The notes beneath the pieces are model-generated. The model saw only the letters and a program-made list of their open reading frames with translations. It was not told the origin of the DNA and ran no database searches. The position numbers and the translations under genes are program-made. A stretch of 64,000 bases of DNA from Flagellimonas lutimaris (GTDB lineage Bacteria > Bacteroidota > Bacteroidia > Flavobacteriales > Flavobacteriaceae): positions 504,070 through 568,069 of the forward strand of contig NZ_QXFH01000077.1 in the NCBI RefSeq assembly GCF_003581615.1, written 5' to 3'. Of this stretch, positions 17,338 through 27,048 are shown in pieces; position 1 is the stretch's first letter; the number at the start of each line of letters is the position of its first letter.

Positions 17338-18402
17338 TTATCCTTTCTTTTCCAATTCGCTCATAATGTCCACCAAAACCCCCACACTTTCCAAAGGAAG
17401 TGCATTGTACATGGAAGCCCGATAACCCCCAACGGATCTATGCCCGTTTATGCCATTAATTCCTGCCTCTTTGCACATTTCGTCAAATACATCTTTTAAT
17501 TCATCATCGGTGATGTTAAAAGTGGCATTCATATTGGAGCGATCTTCTTTGGCAGCAAAACCAGAGAAAATAGGATTGAGTTCAATTTCAGAATAAATTA
17601 AGTTCGCTTTGCGCTCGTTGATTTCTTCGATAGCTGCAATTCCGCCTAAATCCTTCAACCATTGCATCGTCAGCATGGAAACGTATACTGCAAAAACAGG
17701 AGGGGTATTGAACATGCTGTCCTTAGCAATGTGAACGGAATAATCCATCATGGATGGAATTTTTCTAGAAACTTTACCTAGTATATCTTCCTTAACCACC
17801 ACAAGGGTCGTTCCTGCGGGTCCCATGTTCTTTTGTGCGCCTGCATAGATTAAATCAAATTGTGAAAAATCCAATTGGCGGGAAAAGATATCTGAACTCA
17901 TATCACAGACCAAAGGCACATCGGTTTTAGGAAATTCCTTGAACTGTGTTCCGTAAATAGTATTGTTGGAGGTAAGGTGTAGATAATCCAAATCCGAAGG
18001 GATTTCAAAACCTTTTGGGATATACTTAAAGTTATCTTCCTGAGAGGAAGCTACTTCCACAATATCACCAAACAAGCGAGCTTCCTTAATGGCTTTTTGA
18101 CTCCATGTTCCCGTGTTCACATACCCCGCTTTTTTATCCAACAGGTTAAAGGCCGTCATTAAAAATTGCATGCTCGCACCACCCTGGAGGAACAAAGCTT
18201 GATACCCTTTACCCTCAAGTCCCAAAAGCTCTAGGGCCAACGAGCGAGCTTTTTCCATAATGGCGACAAACTCTTTGCTGCGGTGGGATATTTCTATAAG
18301 TGAAAGACCAATACCATCCAGTTCCTGAACGGCCTCGGAGGCCTTTAGCATTACCTCTGCGGGTAAAATGCATGGGCCTGCGCTAAAATTATGCTTTTTC
18401 AT
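17338..18402 (-). CDS. serC: Phosphoserine aminotransferase
   Basis: SerC transaminates phosphohydroxypyruvate with glutamate to phosphoserine, using PLP. The N-terminus MKKHNFSAGPCILP is the usual start of the family, GGASMQF (74-80) binds the PLP phosphate, and Lys191 (YAGAQKNMGPAG) forms the Schiff base. The C-terminal INGHRSVGGYRASMYNA holds the substrate-binding His-Arg pair. The length of 354 residues is normal. It leads the serC-serA pair; the preceding acyl-CoA reductase gene ends 71 bp upstream on the same strand. Confidence 0.95.
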   Translation of the reverse strand: MKKHNFSAGPCILPAEVMLKASEAVQELDGIGLSLIEISHRSKEFVAIMEKARSLALELLGLEGKGYQALFLQGGASMQFLMTAFNLLDKKAGYVNTGTWSQKAIKEARLFGDIVEVASSQEDNFKYIPKGFEIPSDLDYLHLTSNNTIYGTQFKEFPKTDVPLVCDMSSDIFSRQLDFSQFDLIYAGAQKNMGPAGTTLVVVKEDILGKVSRKIPSMMDYSVHIAKDSMFNTPPVFAVYVSMLTMQWLKDLGGIAAIEEINERKANLIYSEIELNPIFSGFAAKEDRSNMNATFNITDDELKDVFDEMCKEAGINGINGHRSVGGYRASMYNALPLESVGVLVDIMSELEKKG

Positions 18403-18473
18403 TTCCTTGGTTTAAGGGGTAAAGGTCTTAAAAATTGTTGGATCTATAAACCATTACGAAGGTTAGGTTTTTC

Positions 18474-19520
18474 TTAAAGTTTCAACAGGAATTCCATAGT
18501 GTCAATTCCATCTGCGTAGTCTTTTAAACTAGGCTTTTGGGTTTCTCCAAAATTGACTTTGTTTTCTATTGTTCCGCTAGAGACGATACATTGAATTTGT
18601 TCTTCAAGTGCTTCCAATTCTTTTCTCAAACTTGATTCATCATCATAATGTGAATAAAACAATGCAGAGATAGGGGAGGTGAGGGCTTCGTCTTCCTTTA
18701 ACACCAAGAACCCATTATCCAAAATTTTGAATTCACTCATCAAATAAACTGCTTTGTTGTAATCGTAGTTGTTGGCGTATTTATGCTGATGAATAATGTC
18801 ATTGTAATCATACAATGCTTTGAACAATGTATCAAAATCATAGTCTTTTGGCACATAGATTTTGGATACATTGCGGCAACCTAAACCATAATACCTAAAT
18901 ATATCCTCACCGAGTGCTTTTAGTTCTTCTTCGGCTTCATTTCCGGTAAGCACGGCAACCGAATTTCTGTTTTTTCGAATGATGTTGGGTTTATTGCCAA
19001 AATAGTATTCAAAATAGCGACTTGTATTGTTGCTTCCCGTTGCGATAACAGCATCGAAATTCTCCATTTTTCCATCTATAAATTCGATTTTATCAGCGAG
19101 TGAAGGCTCCTGCTGAATCAAATATTTTGATAGAAAGGGCAAAAGAACCTTGTCGTTGGAAGATAACTTGGCCAGCACCTTGTTTCCTGAAAGCAATACG
19201 CATAGAAAGTCATGAAACCCAACCAATGGGATATTTCCTGCCATTACAATACCTACCGTTTTTGGCTCAATATCCTTATTAAAGGTATAGTTGGACAACC
19301 ATTCCTTGAGATTTTCTTCTGTGAGCAAATCGCCCCATTGCTGAAGAGAAAATAAAATGTTATCCTCGGTAAACCAGCCGTTGTGGTGTCCTGCCCGCGC
19401 AATAATTTCCTTCAAACCGGAATCCACTTCAACGTTCTCGGAATAACATTTATCACAAAAATCCGTTAGGTATTTTCCAAGTTTAACAAAAGCATCTATG
19501 GTATTTGTATCTGGTGCCAT
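18474..19520 (-). CDS. LuxC-like acyl-CoA reductase
   Basis: The 348-residue protein resembles the acyl-CoA reductase (LuxC) family, a branch of the aldehyde dehydrogenase fold. Visible landmarks are GIVMAGNIPLVGFHDFLCVLL (about 89-109, nucleotide-binding region), FDAVIATGSNNTSRYFEYYF, and the Cys in YYGLGCRNVSKIYVP (about 210-224), the candidate thioester nucleophile. The family reduces acyl-CoA to aldehyde with NADPH; the acyl substrate here is unknown. It is transcribed divergently from a 2[4Fe-4S] ferredoxin gene across an 85-bp gap, a pairing I recall from other Flavobacteriia and which could mean shared regulation. Confidence 0.85.
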   Translation of the reverse strand: MAPDTNTIDAFVKLGKYLTDFCDKCYSENVEVDSGLKEIIARAGHHNGWFTEDNILFSLQQWGDLLTEENLKEWLSNYTFNKDIEPKTVGIVMAGNIPLVGFHDFLCVLLSGNKVLAKLSSNDKVLLPFLSKYLIQQEPSLADKIEFIDGKMENFDAVIATGSNNTSRYFEYYFGNKPNIIRKNRNSVAVLTGNEAEEELKALGEDIFRYYGLGCRNVSKIYVPKDYDFDTLFKALYDYNDIIHQHKYANNYDYNKAVYLMSEFKILDNGFLVLKEDEALTSPISALFYSHYDDESSLRKELEALEEQIQCIVSSGTIENKVNFGETQKPSLKDYADGIDTMEFLLKL

Positions 19521-19524
19521 TAAA

Positions 19525-19556
19525 TTTGTACACTAATTTACTAGGGTTTATTTTTG
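19525..19556 (+). promoter_or_regulatory. Promoter of the ferredoxin gene
   Basis: TTTG (19525-19528), 20 bp, then TATTTTTG (19549-19556) is a full match to the Bacteroidota pattern TTTG-N19-21-TAnnTTTG. Transcription would start near 19560-19563, leaving about 45 nt before the ATG. This is the most complete promoter match in the window. Confidence 0.55.
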
Positions 19557-19605
19557 TCAAAAGTAAGCATGCTGATAAGAATCAGCCCAAAAGGAAAAGA
19601 AAATT

Positions 19606-19959
19606 ATGGCAATTATTATAACTGATGAGTGCATAAATTGTGGTGCTTGCGAGCCAGAATGCCCTAACACAGCAATTTATGAAGGTGCAGATGAATGGAG
19701 ATATAGTGATGGAACTTCGCTGAACGGCAATGTGGTTTTGCCTAACGGCAAGGAGGTAAATGCAGATGAAGTTCAAGAACCTGTTAGCGATGAGCTTTAT
19801 TATATTGTTCCAGACAAATGCACGGAGTGTCAAGGATTTCACGAAGAACCCCAATGTGCGGCCGTATGCCCTGTTGATTGTTGTGTTCCCGATGAAGATC
19901 ACGAAGAAACTGAAGACGAACTATTGGGCAAGCAAAAGTTTATGCACCCTGATGGTTAA
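19606..19959 (+). CDS. 2[4Fe-4S] ferredoxin
   Basis: The 117-residue protein has two cluster motifs: C9-x2-C12-x2-C15-x3-C19-P and C72-x2-C75-x8-C84-x3-C88-P. The enlarged spacing in the second motif and the inserted acidic segment between the clusters are typical of the Allochromatium-type (7-8Fe, low potential) ferredoxins. An extra Cys pair (92-93) and an acidic tail follow. It serves as a cytoplasmic electron carrier; partners are not identified. It is divergent from the acyl-CoA reductase gene, has the best promoter match in the window, and is closed by a terminator. Confidence 0.93.
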   Translation: MAIIITDECINCGACEPECPNTAIYEGADEWRYSDGTSLNGNVVLPNGKEVNADEVQEPVSDELYYIVPDKCTECQGFHEEPQCAAVCPVDCCVPDEDHEETEDELLGKQKFMHPDG

Positions 19960-19980
19960 GCAATAAAAAACATTTAATTT

Positions 19981-20011
19981 AGCCCGAATCTTAAATGGTT
20001 CGGGTTTTTTT
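19981..20011 (+). terminator. Rho-independent terminator after ferredoxin
   Basis: CCCGAA (19983-19988) pairs with TTCGGG (19999-20004), extended by A-T and G-U pairs, and is followed by seven T (20005-20011). It lies 22 bp after the ferredoxin stop and runs directly into the ATG of a short membrane-peptide frame. Confidence 0.8.
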
Positions 20012-20140
20012 ATGCGAGAAAAAGAGAAAGCATACAACGGTATTTGGAAACAGGCGGGATGCATATTGTCCCTGATAGCCATTTTCGGCATCATTGCTTT
20101 GGTTATTATAGGCCTTTATTTATTGATTCAAGGCTTTTAG
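20012..20140 (+). CDS. Putative 42-aa single-span membrane peptide
   Basis: A 42-residue frame starts MREKEKAYNGIWKQ, then has one strong membrane helix (CILSLIAIFGIIALVIIG, about residues 17-34), and ends LYLLIQGF followed by TAG. The positive-inside charge layout and the uniform hydrophobic span argue for a real small membrane protein. Its ATG abuts the T-run of the ferredoxin terminator, so expression would need read-through or a start within the terminator. No family recognised. Confidence is limited because of size. Confidence 0.45.
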   Translation: MREKEKAYNGIWKQAGCILSLIAIFGIIALVIIGLYLLIQGF

Positions 20141-20271
20141 TCCCAGTACCAAAACTTCAACTTATATTTGCAGCCTTAAATCAGTTTTCAATAATCAAAA
20201 TCCAATAAATGATTTAGGGTGAAACCAAAATTGTTGAGGGTGAAGGAGTACAAAACACTTGAATTCTGATG

Positions 20272-20299
20272 TCTAAAATCTGAAATCTAATATCTAATA
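20272..20299. repeat. Four tandem 7-bp repeats before ychF
   Basis: TCTAAAA, TCTGAAA, TCTAATA and TCTAATA stand head to tail, ending 8 bp before the ychF ATG. The rest of the 19960-20307 gap holds the ferredoxin terminator, the 42-residue frame and AT-rich DNA with no other recognised site. Confidence 0.75.
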
Positions 20300-20307
20300 G
20301 CTAGCGA

Positions 20308-21402
20308 ATGAAAGCCGGTATTGTAGGATTACCCAACGTAGGAAAATCAACCCTTTTTAACTGTTTGTCCAATGCAAAGGCACAAAGTGCCAACTTCCCT
20401 TTTTGTACCATTGAACCCAATATTGGTGTGGTGAACGTACCTGACCAACGTTTGGAGAAATTGGAGGAATTGGTAAATCCGGAGCGTGTTCTTCCAGCTA
20501 CTGTAGAGATTGTTGATATTGCCGGTTTGGTAAAAGGTGCCAGTAAAGGTGAGGGACTTGGTAACCAGTTTCTGGGAAATATCCGAGAAACCGATGCTAT
20601 TCTCCACGTACTTCGCTGTTTTGATAATGATAACGTAGTGCACGTTGATGGTTCTGTGGACCCAATCAGGGACAAGGAAACTATTGATATGGAATTGCAG
20701 CTAAAAGATTTAGAGAGCGTTGAGAAAAAGCTCGATAAGGTAAAACGTGCTGCCAAAACAGGTAATAAGGAAGCACAGAAAGAAGAGGCGGTATTATCCG
20801 CACTTAAAGAAGGTTTGGAAGCCGGAAAATCCGTTAGAGCTATTGAAGTTAGTGAAGATGGCCGTGAAGAATTCGTGAAACCACTACAATTGATTACGGA
20901 TAAACCCGTAATGTACGTTTGCAATGTGGACGAAGGAGCTGCTGTTGATGGGAATGCATACGTGGAAAAAGTAAAAGAGGCTGTTGCAAACGAAAATGCC
21001 GAGGTTATCTTTTTGGCAGTGGGTACTGAAGCTGATATTACCGAACTGGAATCCTATGAAGAGCGCCAAATGTTCTTGGAAGACATTGGACTTTCAGAAC
21101 CAGGTTCCGCCAAATTGATTCGTGGCGCATATAAATTACTTGACTTGGAAACCTATTTTACTGCTGGTGTCAAGGAAGTTCGTGCTTGGACCATTCCTGT
21201 TGGTGCAACTGCTCCGCAAGCCGCAGGCGTTATCCATACCGATTTTGAAAAAGGCTTTATCCGAGCCGAAGTCATTGCTTATGACGATTACGTAAAATAC
21301 GGCAGTGAAGCCAAGGTAAAAGAGGCTGGTCGTATGCGTGTAGAGGGTAAAGAATACATTGTTAAGGACGGTGATGTGATGCACTTTAGGTTCAATGTAT
21401 AA
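20308..21402 (+). CDS. ychF: Redox-regulated ATPase YchF (Obg family)
   Basis: The 364-residue protein is a full-length YchF/OLA1. The P-loop GLPNVGKST lies at 7-15, switch region DIAGLVKGASKGEGLGNQFL at about 71-90, and the base-recognition motif is CNVDE instead of the NKxD of GTPases, which fits ATP preference. A coiled-coil insertion (about 120-200) and a C-terminal TGS domain (about 280-364, with DGDVMHFRFNV) follow. It binds ribosomes and influences translation and stress responses in other bacteria. It appears to be a single-gene unit, preceded by four 7-bp tandem repeats. Confidence 0.95.
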   Translation: MKAGIVGLPNVGKSTLFNCLSNAKAQSANFPFCTIEPNIGVVNVPDQRLEKLEELVNPERVLPATVEIVDIAGLVKGASKGEGLGNQFLGNIRETDAILHVLRCFDNDNVVHVDGSVDPIRDKETIDMELQLKDLESVEKKLDKVKRAAKTGNKEAQKEEAVLSALKEGLEAGKSVRAIEVSEDGREEFVKPLQLITDKPVMYVCNVDEGAAVDGNAYVEKVKEAVANENAEVIFLAVGTEADITELESYEERQMFLEDIGLSEPGSAKLIRGAYKLLDLETYFTAGVKEVRAWTIPVGATAPQAAGVIHTDFEKGFIRAEVIAYDDYVKYGSEAKVKEAGRMRVEGKEYIVKDGDVMHFRFNV

Positions 21403-21469
21403 TCACTGGGCATTGTAATCCATACTATTTGTGGTTTTCCAATTTCTGGACATAAAATAGCTTTGCTAT

Positions 21470-22372
21470 ATGTCCAGTAAAAGTTTGGGGATTTTATACG
21501 GAGTTTTGGGAGTGGTACTATTCTCCTCAAAAGCTGTGATGGTGAAATTAGCTTACCGTTACGATGTGGACACACTAGATTTACTATTGTTTCGGATGTT
21601 ATTCTCCCTACCGTTCTATATTTTCATCCTCTTTTTAATTCGGAAAAAGACAGCTAAGGCAAAAATTGCCCCAACAGATTACGCTTGGCTGTTCCTGTTT
21701 GGATTTGTGGGCTACTATTTAGCCAGTTATTTCGATTTTTTAGGATTGAATTATATTAAAGCGGGATTAGAGCGAATCATACTTTTTGTGTACCCTACTA
21801 TTGTCGTATTTCTTACCTGGTTGATTTTCAGGAAAAAGATTACCCAAGTGCAGTTTATTGCCATTCTTGTAACCTACGTGGGGGTACTGATTACTTTTTG
21901 GGACGAATTGGACGTTGCCGGAAATAAAGTATTGCTGGGAGGATTCTTGGTATTGTTGAGTGCCATCACCTATGCCTCCTATTTGGTAGGTAGTGGTTGG
22001 CTGATTCCCAAATTCGGAGTACTTCGATTTACCTGCTACGCGATGATTGCGTCCACTAGCTGTATTGTGATGCATTATTTGGTAGCGGGCAACTGGGACT
22101 ATGCGAATTATCCTTGGCCCGTCTATGCGTACGGTTTGGCTATGGCTATCTTTGCCACATTGATTCCATCCTTTTTGGTTTCAGCAGCAATCGAAAGGCT
22201 GGGAGCTAGCAATTTTTCAATTTTGGGAAGCTTGGGACCCATTTCCACTATTTTGCTCGCCTTTGTGTTTTTGGACGAAAAACTTACATATTGGCAGCTT
22301 GTTGGAATGCTGGTTGTTATTTTTGGAGTGACTTATCTGTCAATCCAAGGCAAAAAGCGAGCTAAAGGCTGA
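21470..22372 (+). CDS. EamA/DMT family transporter
   Basis: The 300-residue protein has about ten hydrophobic segments in two EamA halves (roughly 5-140 and 155-292). The second half begins LLGGFLVLLSAITYASYLVGSGWLI and ends with the typical TYWQLVGMLVVIFGVTYLS. Members export or take up small metabolites such as amino acids or purines; the substrate cannot be read from the sequence. It lies 67 bp downstream of ychF in the same direction, with no terminator seen between them. Confidence 0.88.
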   Translation: MSSKSLGILYGVLGVVLFSSKAVMVKLAYRYDVDTLDLLLFRMLFSLPFYIFILFLIRKKTAKAKIAPTDYAWLFLFGFVGYYLASYFDFLGLNYIKAGLERIILFVYPTIVVFLTWLIFRKKITQVQFIAILVTYVGVLITFWDELDVAGNKVLLGGFLVLLSAITYASYLVGSGWLIPKFGVLRFTCYAMIASTSCIVMHYLVAGNWDYANYPWPVYAYGLAMAIFATLIPSFLVSAAIERLGASNFSILGSLGPISTILLAFVFLDEKLTYWQLVGMLVVIFGVTYLSIQGKKRAKG

Positions 22373-22428
22373 TATATATTAACAATTATTGTTTTCTATT
22401 GTTGATTACTTTCTACCGTACACCCTTT

Positions 22429-22436
22429 TATTTTTG
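22429..22436 (+). promoter_or_regulatory. -7 promoter box of parE-parC
   Basis: TATTTTTG matches TAnnTTTG and lies 38 bp upstream of the parE ATG. TTG sequences occur further upstream but at about 24 bp spacing, longer than the usual range, so the -33 element is unclear. Confidence 0.35.
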
Positions 22437-22474
22437 CTCCTAAATTTTATATTGCAATGATTAACCCTTAACTA

Positions 22475-24343
22475 ATGGCAGACACCCAATATACTGAAGA
22501 TAATATTCGTTCGCTGGATTGGAAGGAGCATATTCGTATGCGTCCTGGGATGTACATTGGAAAATTGGGCGACGGTTCCTCTGCAGATGATGGCATCTAT
22601 ATTCTCCTAAAAGAAGTAATCGATAACTGTATCGATGAATTTGTGATGGGAGCAGGGAAGACCATCGAAATCAACATCAAGGAAAATAAGGTACATGTTC
22701 GCGATTATGGTCGTGGCATTCCATTGGGAAAAGTGGTGGACGTTGTTTCCAAAATGAATACCGGTGGTAAGTACGATACCCGGGCCTTTAAAAAATCTGT
22801 TGGATTGAACGGGGTGGGCACCAAGGCCGTTAATGCGCTTTCTACTTATTTTAGGGTTGAATCCAATCGGGATGGGCAATCCAAGTCTGCTGAATTTGAA
22901 ACAGGGAACTTGGTAAACGAAGAACTTTTGGAAGAATCATCCAGAAGAAAAGGGACCAAGGTTAGTTTTATACCGGATGAGTCCATCTTCAAAAAATATA
23001 AATACCGTAGCGAGTATGTGGAACGAATGCTCAAAAACTATGTCTACCTAAATCCAGGCTTAACTATCGTTTTCAATGGAGAAAAGTTCCATTCCGAAAA
23101 TGGATTAAAGGACTTATTGGAAGACAACAACAACCAAGAAGATTTTCTTTATCCCATCATCCACCTAAAAGGTGATGATATTGAGGTTGCCATGACCCAC
23201 AGCAAAACTCAATACAGCGAGGAATATCATTCTTTCGTAAATGGACAACATACCACGCAGGGTGGTACGCACCAATCTGCATTTAGGGAAGCCATCGTGA
23301 AAACTGTCCGTGATTTTTACGGAAAAAATTATGATGCATCAGATATTCGAAAGTCAATCATATCTGCGGTTTCCATCAAAGTAATGGAGCCTGTTTTTGA
23401 AAGCCAGACCAAAACCAAGTTGGGCTCAACCGATATGGGTGGTAAATTGCCAACCGTTCGTACGTATATAAACGATTTTATAGGTACATATTTAGATAAC
23501 TATCTGCATAAAAATCCGCAGACAGCAGAAGCACTTCAAAAGAAAATTGTACAAGCAGAGAAAGAACGTAAAGAGCTTTCAGGAATTCGAAAACTGGCTC
23601 GGGAACGTGCAAAAAAAGCAAGTCTCCACAATAAAAAACTTCGTGACTGCCGTGTACATTTACAGGATATGAAGAAGGACCGAAGACTGGAAACTACACT
23701 TTTTATTACGGAGGGAGATTCTGCATCTGGTTCCATAACCAAATCCAGGGATGTGAATACACAAGCGGTATTTAGCCTTCGAGGTAAACCGTTGAACTCC
23801 TACGGCATGTCCAAAAAGATTGTGTACGAGAACGAAGAATTCAATCTTTTGCAGGCAGCACTCAACATTGAGGATTCCATGGAAGACCTTAGGTACAACA
23901 ATATTGTAATAGCAACCGATGCCGATGTGGATGGAATGCATATTCGTTTATTGTTAATTACCTTCTTTTTGCAATTTTTCCCGGAATTGATCAAAGAGAA
24001 CCATTTATATATTCTTCAAACTCCGTTGTTTAGGGTGCGCAATAAAAAGGAAACTATTTATTGTTATAGTGACGAAGAACGAAGAAATGCCATTCAAAAA
24101 CTTACCGGAAAACCAGAAATAACCCGATTTAAGGGATTGGGTGAAATTTCTCCGGATGAATTCAAACATTTTATTGGTGATGATATTCGTCTTGAACCTG
24201 TGATGCTGGACAAGGCCATGAGCATTGATGCCCTTTTAAAGTTTTATATGGGGAAAAATACGCCGGATAGGCAGGAATTCATTATCAAAAACCTTAAAGT
24301 AGAGCTTGACCTAGTAGAAGAAAACCAACTGCAACCCAAATAA
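22475..24343 (+). CDS. parE: DNA topoisomerase IV subunit B
   Basis: The 622-residue subunit has the GHKL ATPase domain (EVIDNCIDE about 47-55, DYGRGIP about 77-83, [14 protein letters not shown] about 110-123), the transducer domain, and the TOPRIM domain (EGDSASGS and [12 protein letters not shown]). It hydrolyses ATP to drive strand passage with ParC, separating linked chromosomes. The assignment to ParE rather than GyrB rests on the length of about 620 residues and on the adjacent ParC-type subunit 15 bp downstream. A TAnnTTTG box lies 38 bp upstream. Confidence 0.93.
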   Translation: MADTQYTEDNIRSLDWKEHIRMRPGMYIGKLGDGSSADDGIYILLKEVIDNCIDEFVMGAGKTIEINIKENKVHVRDYGRGIPLGKVVDVVSKMNTGGKYDTRAFKKSVGLNGVGTKAVNALSTYFRVESNRDGQSKSAEFETGNLVNEELLEESSRRKGTKVSFIPDESIFKKYKYRSEYVERMLKNYVYLNPGLTIVFNGEKFHSENGLKDLLEDNNNQEDFLYPIIHLKGDDIEVAMTHSKTQYSEEYHSFVNGQHTTQGGTHQSAFREAIVKTVRDFYGKNYDASDIRKSIISAVSIKVMEPVFESQTKTKLGSTDMGGKLPTVRTYINDFIGTYLDNYLHKNPQTAEALQKKIVQAEKERKELSGIRKLARERAKKASLHNKKLRDCRVHLQDMKKDRRLETTLFITEGDSASGSITKSRDVNTQAVFSLRGKPLNSYGMSKKIVYENEEFNLLQAALNIEDSMEDLRYNNIVIATDADVDGMHIRLLLITFFLQFFPELIKENHLYILQTPLFRVRNKKETIYCYSDEERRNAIQKLTGKPEITRFKGLGEISPDEFKHFIGDDIRLEPVMLDKAMSIDALLKFYMGKNTPDRQEFIIKNLKVELDLVEENQLQPK

Positions 24344-24358
24344 ATGCTACCTTTCTAA

Positions 24359-26986
24359 ATGGAAGAGAACGAAGAACTGAACGATGAAAGTTTAGATAAC
24401 CAAGATGAGTCCCAAGATAGCCTGGTAAAAGTAACCGGGATGTACAAGGATTGGTTTTTGGATTACGCTTCCTATGTAATTTTGGAGCGTGCCGTACCCG
24501 CCATCGAAGATGGCTTTAAGCCTGTGCAGCGCAGAATTATGCACTCGTTAAAAGAACTTGATGATGGGCGTTACAACAAAGTGGCCAATGTAGTGGGGCA
24601 CACCATGCAATATCACCCTCACGGTGATGCCAGTATTGCTGATGCCATGGTGCAAATTGGACAAAAAGACCTTCTTATTGATACCCAGGGTAACTGGGGA
24701 AATATTTTAACGGGGGACGGAGCAGCGGCCTCACGATATATCGAAGCGCGGCTATCCAAGTTTGCCCTTGAGGTTGTATACAGCCCAAAAATTACGGAAT
24801 GGCAACTTTCGTATGATGGTAGAAAAAAAGAGCCTGTAAATCTACCCGTAAAATTTCCGTTATTACTTGCGCAAGGGGCGGAGGGAATTGCAGTAGGGCT
24901 CTCTACTAAAATTCTTCCTCACAATTTTAATGAGTTGATAGACGCTTCCATAAAACATTTAAAAGGAAAGCGATTTACCATTTATCCAGACTTTCCAACT
25001 GCAGGTATCATTGATGTGACCAATTACAACGATGGTATGCGCGGTGGAAAAATCAGGGTAAGGGCCAAAATATCCACTTTGGACAAGAACACTCTGGTCA
25101 TTAACGAAATACCATACGGCACCAACACCTCCTCTTTAATTGACTCCATCTTAAAGGCTAACGATAAGGGGAAAATCAAAGTAAAAAAGATAGAGGACAA
25201 CACAGCTGCCGAAGTAGAGATTTTAGTGCATTTGCCCAACGGAATTTCTCCTGACAAAACCATTGACGCACTTTATGCCTTTACAGCTTGCGAATCTTCT
25301 ATATCCCCATTAGGATGCGTGATTGAAGATAATAAGCCATTATTTATTGGTGTCAAAGAGATGCTTGAAAGGTCCACAGATAATACCGTAGAGCTACTTA
25401 AAGCAGAACTTGAAATACAATTGGAAGAACTAGAGGAACAATGGCATTTCTCTTCTTTGGAACGTATTTTTATAGAGAACAGGATTTACCGTGAAATTGA
25501 GGAAGAGGAAACTTGGGAAGGTGTAATCGATGCTATCGATAAAGGTCTGAAGCCTCATATTTCTCATCTAAAAAGAGAGGTGACCAGAGAAGATATCATT
25601 CGGTTGACCGAAATCCGAATTAAGCGTATTTCAAAGTTTGATTTAGACAAGGCGCAACAACTTATTGAAAGTTTAGAAGATAGGATTGCGGAAACAAAGC
25701 ATCATTTGGAGCATTTGGTGGATTATGCCATCGCTTATTTCAAGGAACTTAAAAAGAAATATGGTGCTGGTCGGGAGCGAAAATCAGAAATAAGAATTTT
25801 TGATGACATCGAAGCGACTAAAGTCGTTATCCGAAATACTAAACTCTATGTAAACCGCGAAGAAGGATTTATTGGAACATCCCTTAAACGAGATGAATAT
25901 GTCACTGACTGCAGTGACATTGACGATATTATTGTCTTTACCCAAAAAGGGGAGATGATGGTGACCAAGGTGGATTCCAAGGTTTTTGTGGGCAAAAACA
26001 TTATACACGTGGCTGTCTTTAAAAAGAAGGACAAGCGCACCACCTATAATATGATTTACAAACTTATGAAAGGTGGGCCCAGCTACGTTAAGAGATTCAA
26101 TGTGACCAGTATGACCCGGGATAAGATATATCAACTAGCCGGAGACAAAGCTTCTTCAGAAGTGTTGTACTTTTCTGCCAATCCAAATGGTGAGGCCGAA
26201 GTCGTCACGGTGATGTTGCGTCAATCGGGAAGCATTAAAAAACTGAAATGGGACTTGGATTTTTCCGATGTTCTAATAAAGGGGAGAGGTTCCAAAGGAA
26301 ATTTAGTAACCAAATATGCTGTAAAACGAATCGAACTGAAAGAGAAAGGTGTGTCCACTTTAAAGCCCAGGAAAATTTGGTTTGATGATGTGGTAAGTAG
26401 ATTAAACGTTGATGGTAGAGGGGAGCTGCTGGGAGAATTTAAAGGCGATGATTTACTTCTGGTAATAGACCAGAAGGGTATCGTAAAAACTATTCCGCCA
26501 GATTTGCTTACTCGATTTAATGATGACATGGTCGTGCTTGAAAAGTGGAATCCTGAGAAACCAATTTCTGTAGTACATTATGTTGGTGATAAAGAGCGTT
26601 TCTACCTAAAAAGATTCTTGATAGAGAATCCAAATAAAGAAGAGGTTGTTATTGCAGACGACACAAAATCCTATTTGGAACTAGTATCCACAGATTGGCG
26701 GCCTAGATTAGAAATAGAATTCGTTAAGCCGCGGGGCAAGGACCCCAAACCCAATCAAGAAGTAGATGTAGAAGAATTTATTGCTGTAAAAGGAATAAAA
26801 GCTCTTGGGAATCAGCTTACTCCGGAAAAAGTTAAAAATATCAATGTTTTAGATTCCTTACCCTACGAGGAGCCCGAAGAACAAAAAGCAGAGGACATCG
26901 AAGTAGTGGACGAGGAGCAAATAGAAAGTGATGATAATGATATAGGAACAAAGAATGATAGTTCTGACCAAACTACTTTGTTTTAA
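24359..26986 (+). CDS. parC: DNA topoisomerase IV subunit A
   Basis: The 875-residue subunit carries the catalytic Arg126-Tyr127 pair (GAAASRYIEARLS) that cleaves DNA, and the quinolone-region helix HPHGDASIADAMVQ (about 86-99). A long coiled-coil (about 345-470) and a beta-pinwheel C-terminal domain (about 510-820) follow, then an acidic tail rich in Glu and Asp ending NDSSDQTTLF. The pinwheel region does not show an obvious GyrA-box, which supports ParC over GyrA. It is co-transcribed with parE, 15 bp upstream. Confidence 0.93.
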   Translation: MEENEELNDESLDNQDESQDSLVKVTGMYKDWFLDYASYVILERAVPAIEDGFKPVQRRIMHSLKELDDGRYNKVANVVGHTMQYHPHGDASIADAMVQIGQKDLLIDTQGNWGNILTGDGAAASRYIEARLSKFALEVVYSPKITEWQLSYDGRKKEPVNLPVKFPLLLAQGAEGIAVGLSTKILPHNFNELIDASIKHLKGKRFTIYPDFPTAGIIDVTNYNDGMRGGKIRVRAKISTLDKNTLVINEIPYGTNTSSLIDSILKANDKGKIKVKKIEDNTAAEVEILVHLPNGISPDKTIDALYAFTACESSISPLGCVIEDNKPLFIGVKEMLERSTDNTVELLKAELEIQLEELEEQWHFSSLERIFIENRIYREIEEEETWEGVIDAIDKGLKPHISHLKREVTREDIIRLTEIRIKRISKFDLDKAQQLIESLEDRIAETKHHLEHLVDYAIAYFKELKKKYGAGRERKSEIRIFDDIEATKVVIRNTKLYVNREEGFIGTSLKRDEYVTDCSDIDDIIVFTQKGEMMVTKVDSKVFVGKNIIHVAVFKKKDKRTTYNMIYKLMKGGPSYVKRFNVTSMTRDKIYQLAGDKASSEVLYFSANPNGEAEVVTVMLRQSGSIKKLKWDLDFSDVLIKGRGSKGNLVTKYAVKRIELKEKGVSTLKPRKIWFDDVVSRLNVDGRGELLGEFKGDDLLLVIDQKGIVKTIPPDLLTRFNDDMVVLEKWNPEKPISVVHYVGDKERFYLKRFLIENPNKEEVVIADDTKSYLELVSTDWRPRLEIEFVKPRGKDPKPNQEVDVEEFIAVKGIKALGNQLTPEKVKNINVLDSLPYEEPEEQKAEDIEVVDEEQIESDDNDIGTKNDSSDQTTLF

Positions 26987-27048
26987 TGCTTTTTATGTCT
27001 AATTTTCGCCACGACACATACCTAAAGCCTACTACTTAAATTTTCTTT

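Noticed and set aside
20301..20924. A 207-residue frame on the minus strand opposite ychF, and similar long antisense frames at 13409-13861 and 59504-60037
   Set aside because: Each lies wholly inside a well-supported gene on the other strand, has Ser/Pro-rich composition typical of antisense translation, and shows no domain or start context.
22475..26986. Reading the two topoisomerase genes as gyrB-gyrA
   Set aside because: The adjacent layout, the length of about 620 residues for the B subunit and the lack of an obvious GyrA-box favour topoisomerase IV. A tree with the genome's gyrase genes would settle it.
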